64,000 bases of DNA from positions 357,557 through 421,556 of the forward strand of contig NZ_JAAXCM010000020.1 of NCBI RefSeq assembly GCF_019734885.1, read 5' to 3'. Made by a program: the position numbers and the translations under genes. Under the pieces are notes generated by a model. The model was not told the DNA's origin, ran no database searches, and saw nothing but the letters and a program-made list of their open reading frames with translations. The first letter of the stretch is position 1, and the number at the start of each line of letters is the position of its first letter. Source of the stretch: Pseudocoprococcus catus. Lineage in GTDB: Bacteria > Bacillota > Clostridia > Lachnospirales > Lachnospiraceae. This document shows, in pieces, positions 60,825-64,000 of this stretch.

Positions 60825-60833
60825 TGTTATAAT
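60825..60833 (+). promoter_or_regulatory. Extended -10 promoter of the VanY-like gene
   Basis: TG-T-TATAAT at 60825-60833, 26 bases before the ATG. No convincing -35 box lies at 16-18 bases. Confidence 0.45.
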
Positions 60834-60858
60834 AGAGAATATAAAGGGGCTGTGATAG

Positions 60859-61716
60859 ATGCGAAAAAGAAGAACACGTTATTCCGAGAGAAATACAAAA
60901 TTTTATAATAAAGGAAGCCATACAGTTGGGCAGGTGGTTTTGTCGGTAGCGGCTTTGTTTCTGGTTGTGATTTTTCTGGTCGTACTTTGTACAGATCCAC
61001 TGGGCAATAATGGCTGCGGGCCTTCGGAGAGTATGATGACTTCCGGTGACGCACCGGAGACTGCTGACAGTGATGTTTCACAAAGCAATGACGCATCGTC
61101 AGACACGGCAGCTGATACCTCCGATCAGACTTCGGGCAGTACAGCCGACAACACGACGACAAGCTCGGATTGGCGTTTGCTTCTGGTGAACAGTACGCAC
61201 CCGCTTGCTGATGACTATAGTGTTGATCTGACAGAATTGCGAAATGGTCAGTCGGTTGATACACGTATCCTCTCAGATCTGCAGGAAATGTTTGATGCAG
61301 CCAGATCAGAGGATATTTATCCGATTGTCAGCGATGCATACAGAACGAGGGAAGATCAGCAGACATTGATGGATGATGTGATCCAGAATTATGAAGACGA
61401 GGGCTATTCATCAGAAGAAGCTTCAAGTAAGGCAGAGCAGGTGATTGCAAAGCCTGGGACGAGTGAACATGAAACCGGTCTGGCGATTGATATTGCCGGC
61501 GATGATGATTATGATCAGGATACGGACAGCGTGTTGGAATGGATGAATAGCAATGCTTACAAGTATGGGTTTATCCTGCGTTACCCATCCGGCAAGGAAT
61601 CTGTAACGGGCGCTGAAGCTGAGAATGATCATTATCGTTATGTGGGCAAAGAGGCAGCAAAGGTGATACATGATCAGGGCATTTGTCTGGAGGAATATCT
61701 GAGTCAGAACAATTGA
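60859..61716 (+). CDS. VanY-like D,D-carboxypeptidase (M15 family), membrane anchored
   Basis: The 285-residue protein has a basic N terminus, a transmembrane segment (about residues 24-44), a long Ser/Thr/Asp-rich linker (to about 105) and a zinc D,D-carboxypeptidase/L,D-peptidase domain. Family motifs are SDAYRTREDQQTL, the zinc-binding SEHETGLAIDIA, and ENDHYRYVGKEAA (usual family form EPWHxRYV; here EN precedes DHYRYV). It hydrolyses D-Ala-ended stems independently of penicillin-type enzymes. No van cluster or sensor kinase is near, so a resistance role is not suggested. Confidence 0.9.
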   Translation: MRKRRTRYSERNTKFYNKGSHTVGQVVLSVAALFLVVIFLVVLCTDPLGNNGCGPSESMMTSGDAPETADSDVSQSNDASSDTAADTSDQTSGSTADNTTTSSDWRLLLVNSTHPLADDYSVDLTELRNGQSVDTRILSDLQEMFDAARSEDIYPIVSDAYRTREDQQTLMDDVIQNYEDEGYSSEEASSKAEQVIAKPGTSEHETGLAIDIAGDDDYDQDTDSVLEWMNSNAYKYGFILRYPSGKESVTGAEAENDHYRYVGKEAAKVIHDQGICLEEYLSQNN

Positions 61717-61747
61717 TAAAGGCTGTAGAGATATTAGATGAAATATC

Positions 61748-61807
61748 AAGGGATATCAGATGAATAATTCAACATAAGTGTGAATCAATTCAGCTGATAT
61801 CCCTTTT
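61748..61807. terminator. Bidirectional terminator between convergent genes
   Basis: AAGGGATATCAG (61748-61759) pairs perfectly with CTGATATCCCTT (61794-61805), with a 34-base loop that itself holds a TGAAT/ATTCA pair, then TT and A-rich sequence on both sides. Confidence 0.7.
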
Positions 61808-61829
61808 AAAATTTAAGGGTACAGATTAT

Positions 61830-63353
61830 TTAGTTAATATAGGAATACGTGAAGGTATGTATGGACAGCAGGTTATTAGCCACATCATAATACATGGCGT
61901 ATATATCATATTCACCGGTTTTATCCGGTATTTGATTGTACTCATTTGTCGTCTTGTTATAGACGGAATAGTAAATCTGATTGCCGGCGTGGAATTGTGA
62001 CGGTAGTAATATTTTCAGTTCAGATTTGATCTGAGTGCTTAAAATCCAGTTTTTACTGGTTTCAATGCTGTCCACAAGGGTGTCAACATCTTCCCCGTCA
62101 TAATAGGCATTCGCGATAACGTAGTCGGTTTTGTCATCATCAAAAAATGTCCCCCAGTCCTGGATATCCAATTCTCCATTTTCAGGAAGATCGGCATCGA
62201 TGTATGGTTCATAGGCATAAATTTGCCTGTAATCCTCAGAAAAGGTTGGAAATAAACAAAATGAGCCATAAACTGCTAATAAAATTCCAATTATAAATCC
62301 GGCTACGATGTTTTTTGTGCATTTAAAACCGGCATGGTTATATTTAAAGCCGAGAACAATTGACAAAATTGGAATTGGCAGCCAGCACCAGAAAACCCAG
62401 GTATTTTTGACGGCGTTCAATCCATGCTGAGGATGAATTGTATCTACTAAAGTCACTGACCATGAAGCAGCAAACAAGCTGAAAAGGGTTAAGATAAACA
62501 ATAGGATCATGCCTGCTTTAATAAAATAAGTATGACGGTATTGTTTCATATCCATGCTGTCTGGATTAGCATTCATGTATTTTCCTGAGTTTGAAAACTT
62601 CTTTCGTATAAAATCAATCAGACTTGCATCACATACAGCTTTAGGAATAAGGATAACATTTCTCTGACCGAATTTTATGTAAAAATGAGTGTCAGTTTCT
62701 ATACAGGTTTCAATAATGCTGTAATAGACTTCTTTTGTCTGATGAGTGCTTCGCCTGATTAAATAATTATCATAAAAGTATATATGAAATTCCGTGTCTG
62801 AGACTTCCCTTTTTTGCAAAGAATTATATGCCTTTTCGGCATAATGTTCTAATCTTTTTTTATATAATATCATGATAAATATCTGGCATATAACAAAAAA
62901 GATGAGTGCGATATAAGGAAGGGTGGATATATTGGCAATAATTAAGGTAAATATTATATTTAATATGGTTCCCCTCATGACAAATGCCCAATATGTCTGC
63001 GGAAAATAATGAACCATTTTCTTGTATTCATCGACATTCATGACAGTTTCGCATGTGTATAAACATTTATCATTAGCACTCCTTTCTATATTCGTCTGGG
63101 CGGTTGGCATAGGCGTGTCTGGAACCGGCTTTCTGATTTTATTGACGATAAAGGCAATCATAAAAGAAATGATAAACCATATAACCGTAAAAAACAGAGT
63201 TGCTTCAAAAAAGTCAAGCCAGGTGAGAGGTTCTTCGCCGGGGTCATCAGGAATCAGCATTACAACTAAAAAGAATATAGTCCAGCAGATTAAAGGAATA
63301 CTAAAAAGTTTGGGGAAAAAACGGCTTTTTAAAGTACTTTTACTCGTATGCAT
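61830..63353 (-). CDS. Multi-span membrane protein with a YcxB-like domain, function unknown
   Basis: The 507-residue protein has about seven predicted helices in two groups (about residues 15-70 and 120-165, then 270-380) with a soluble stretch between (residues 180-245; VSDTEFHIYFYDNYLIRRS...EVYYSIIETCIETDTHFYIKF) that resembles the YcxB-like domain (PF14317). The C-terminal 120 residues are extracytoplasmic and polar. The function of this family is unknown. AAGGGAGA precedes the ATG at a wide spacing. It is convergent with the VanY-like gene and divergent from ssrA. Confidence 0.65.
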   Translation of the reverse strand: MHTSKSTLKSRFFPKLFSIPLICWTIFFLVVMLIPDDPGEEPLTWLDFFEATLFFTVIWFIISFMIAFIVNKIRKPVPDTPMPTAQTNIERSANDKCLYTCETVMNVDEYKKMVHYFPQTYWAFVMRGTILNIIFTLIIANISTLPYIALIFFVICQIFIMILYKKRLEHYAEKAYNSLQKREVSDTEFHIYFYDNYLIRRSTHQTKEVYYSIIETCIETDTHFYIKFGQRNVILIPKAVCDASLIDFIRKKFSNSGKYMNANPDSMDMKQYRHTYFIKAGMILLFILTLFSLFAASWSVTLVDTIHPQHGLNAVKNTWVFWCWLPIPILSIVLGFKYNHAGFKCTKNIVAGFIIGILLAVYGSFCLFPTFSEDYRQIYAYEPYIDADLPENGELDIQDWGTFFDDDKTDYVIANAYYDGEDVDTLVDSIETSKNWILSTQIKSELKILLPSQFHAGNQIYYSVYNKTTNEYNQIPDKTGEYDIYAMYYDVANNLLSIHTFTYSYIN

Positions 63354-63440
63354 TATAAAATGTCTCCCTTAAGTATGAATTATTAATAATTCTATCATAG
63401 TTAGCGAAAAAAAGCATTCTAATTAAATGTGATTAACCCA

Positions 63441-63468
63441 TTGACTTTAAAATGAAATCTGATATAAT
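63441..63468 (+). promoter_or_regulatory. Promoter of ssrA
   Basis: TTGACT (63441-63446) and a perfect TATAAT (63463-63468) are spaced by 16 bases. The RNA 5' end is about 75 bases downstream, suggesting a short processed leader. Confidence 0.6.
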
Positions 63469-63542
63469 AAAATATGCTTTATCAATTCGTTTGCATACCG
63501 CACATGTTCTGGTGAGTGATTATTATAAATCAATCATCATAA

Positions 63543-63890
63543 GGGCTTGTACTGGTTTCGACGGGGATGTTAAAGTTTGAGAAGCCATCCGCAGACTCCG
63601 GAACTGCGTTAAAAGCTGGAACCTAAATATAAAAGCAGACGATAAGTTAGCTTTAGCTGCCTAATTAGGCGCTTGTCGGCCCGGGACTGCTCACCATTCC
63701 GGTCACCGGCATCGAATAAGGTGAGGACCTCCAGAGCCTAAGCTTTGCGGCTTTGGAAAATTTATGAAGCTACTGATGCTGTAGGCCTGTCATTAGGCAT
63801 ATGGCAGAGGGAATGAATGTATAATGACTGTGATGGGAGATGCTTGGATGGAGATGTCTTCGGACCGGGGTTCGACTCCCCGCAGGTCCA
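63543..63890 (+). ncRNA. ssrA: Transfer-messenger RNA (tmRNA)
   Basis: The RNA frees ribosomes stalled on broken mRNAs and tags their proteins for degradation. It starts with GGGCTTG and the conserved TACTGGTTTCGACGGGGA, and ends with a tRNA-like T arm (CGGGG TTCGACT CCCCG) and CAGGTCC pairing with the 5' GGGCTTG (one G-U). The discriminator is A at 63890 and CCA is not encoded. The tag frame (63626-63661) reads NIKADDKLALAA before the stop at 63662, after the Ala brought by the tmRNA. It acts with the SmpB encoded 2.8 kb upstream. Confidence 0.95.
63626..63664 (+). other. tmRNA tag reading frame
   Basis: The resume codon AAT is followed by codons for IKADDKLALAA and TAA. With the alanine from charged tmRNA the tag is A-NIKADDKLALAA, ending in the LAA degron recognised by ClpXP-type proteases. 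Confidence 0.85.
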
Positions 63891-63938
63891 TCGACCTAAA
63901 CCTCTGTAAATCGCGTATTTACACAATGTCATTAACTT

Positions 63939-63988
63939 AAAGCAGAAGATATTTATTCTAAAAGGATTAGATATCTTCTGCTTTTTTT
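63939..63988 (+). terminator. Terminator of ssrA
   Basis: AAAGCAGAAGATAT (63939-63952) pairs perfectly with ATATCTTCTGCTTT (63971-63984), with an 18-base loop and a T run. Confidence 0.9.
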
Positions 63989-64000
63989 GATATGCTTACA

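Noticed and set aside
60859..61716. Vancomycin-resistance role for the VanY-like gene
   Set aside because: No VanH/A/X or VanRS genes are adjacent; M15 carboxypeptidases are common housekeeping enzymes.
1..64000. CRISPR arrays, prophage blocks or intact insertion sequences
   Set aside because: No regularly spaced repeats, phage structural genes or transposases were found; the only mobile-element trace is the integrase fragment.

Overview
The window is a stretch of chromosome from a Gram-positive, anaerobic member of the Clostridia, most likely the family Lachnospiraceae. The clues are an IspH-ribosomal protein S1 fusion, a sodium-pumping biotin decarboxylase cluster, a clostridial thiolase behind a Rex-like operator, SepF/DivIVA division genes, a MurT/GatD pair, a two-domain PPK2 enzyme, and the absence of respiratory genes. 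Ribosome binding sites are strong (AAGGAGG type) and promoters are of the vegetative TTGACA/TATAAT type. Almost every gene is on the + strand; the exceptions are a DUF378 protein, DAHP synthase, a YprB-like protein, a YcxB-like membrane protein and an integrase remnant. No rRNA, CRISPR array, prophage or intact insertion sequence was seen.

Layout. 1-5.8 kb: end of a D,D-carboxypeptidase, a small P-loop protein, DUF378, a radical SAM protein, then a division cluster (HlyD-like protein, YggS, SepF, DivIVA). 5.9-11 kb: aroB, lspA, an RluA-family synthase, dgkA, and a phasin-like/UbiB-kinase pair, ending beside the 5' end of a broken tyrosine recombinase. 11.2-21.5 kb: DAHP synthase, two D,D-carboxypeptidases, a lipid kinase, a phosphoesterase, scpAB, murT with a gatD homologue lacking its catalytic Cys and His, and L-lactate dehydrogenase. 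21.7-28.3 kb: a five-gene biotin-dependent Na+ decarboxylase/transcarboxylase operon and thiolase. 28.5-35.4 kb: RpiR regulator, BaiN-like flavoprotein, cmk, ispH-rpsA, an unknown membrane protein, a palindrome-rich convergent spacer and a degenerate DEDDh nuclease homologue. 35.5-43.3 kb: ruvAB, zapA, a U32 peptidase, and an FtsW/RodA-PBP pair. 43.5-52.5 kb: NUDIX, polyphosphate-AMP phosphotransferase, tRNA-Arg(CCG), an anchored protein of unknown function, RluF-like synthase, a divergent LigA, nifS-nifU-mnmA. 52.8-57.6 kb: lower glycolysis (gap, pgk, tpiA, gpmI). 57.6-64 kb: secG, rnr, smpB, a VanY-like peptidase, a YcxB-like protein and ssrA (tmRNA).

How it fits together. Much of the window is cell-envelope and division work: carboxypeptidases, MurT/GatD, FtsW/RodA-PBP, SepF, DivIVA, ZapA, LspA and the lipid kinases. 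The rest is mostly fermentative central metabolism (glycolysis, lactate, thiolase, Na+-coupled decarboxylation), with Rex-like sites at thl and gap suggesting NADH-responsive control. The secG-rnr-smpB...ssrA segment brings together tmRNA-mediated ribosome rescue and RNA decay.

The most notable observations are: the catalytically dead-looking GatD partner of MurT; a LigA with substitutions at adenylation-pocket positions; a YprB-like nuclease missing two of four DEDD acidic residues; a biotin cluster carrying two different carboxyltransferases with one carrier; and several palindromic intergenic elements. All were read by eye; no database search or alignment was run.
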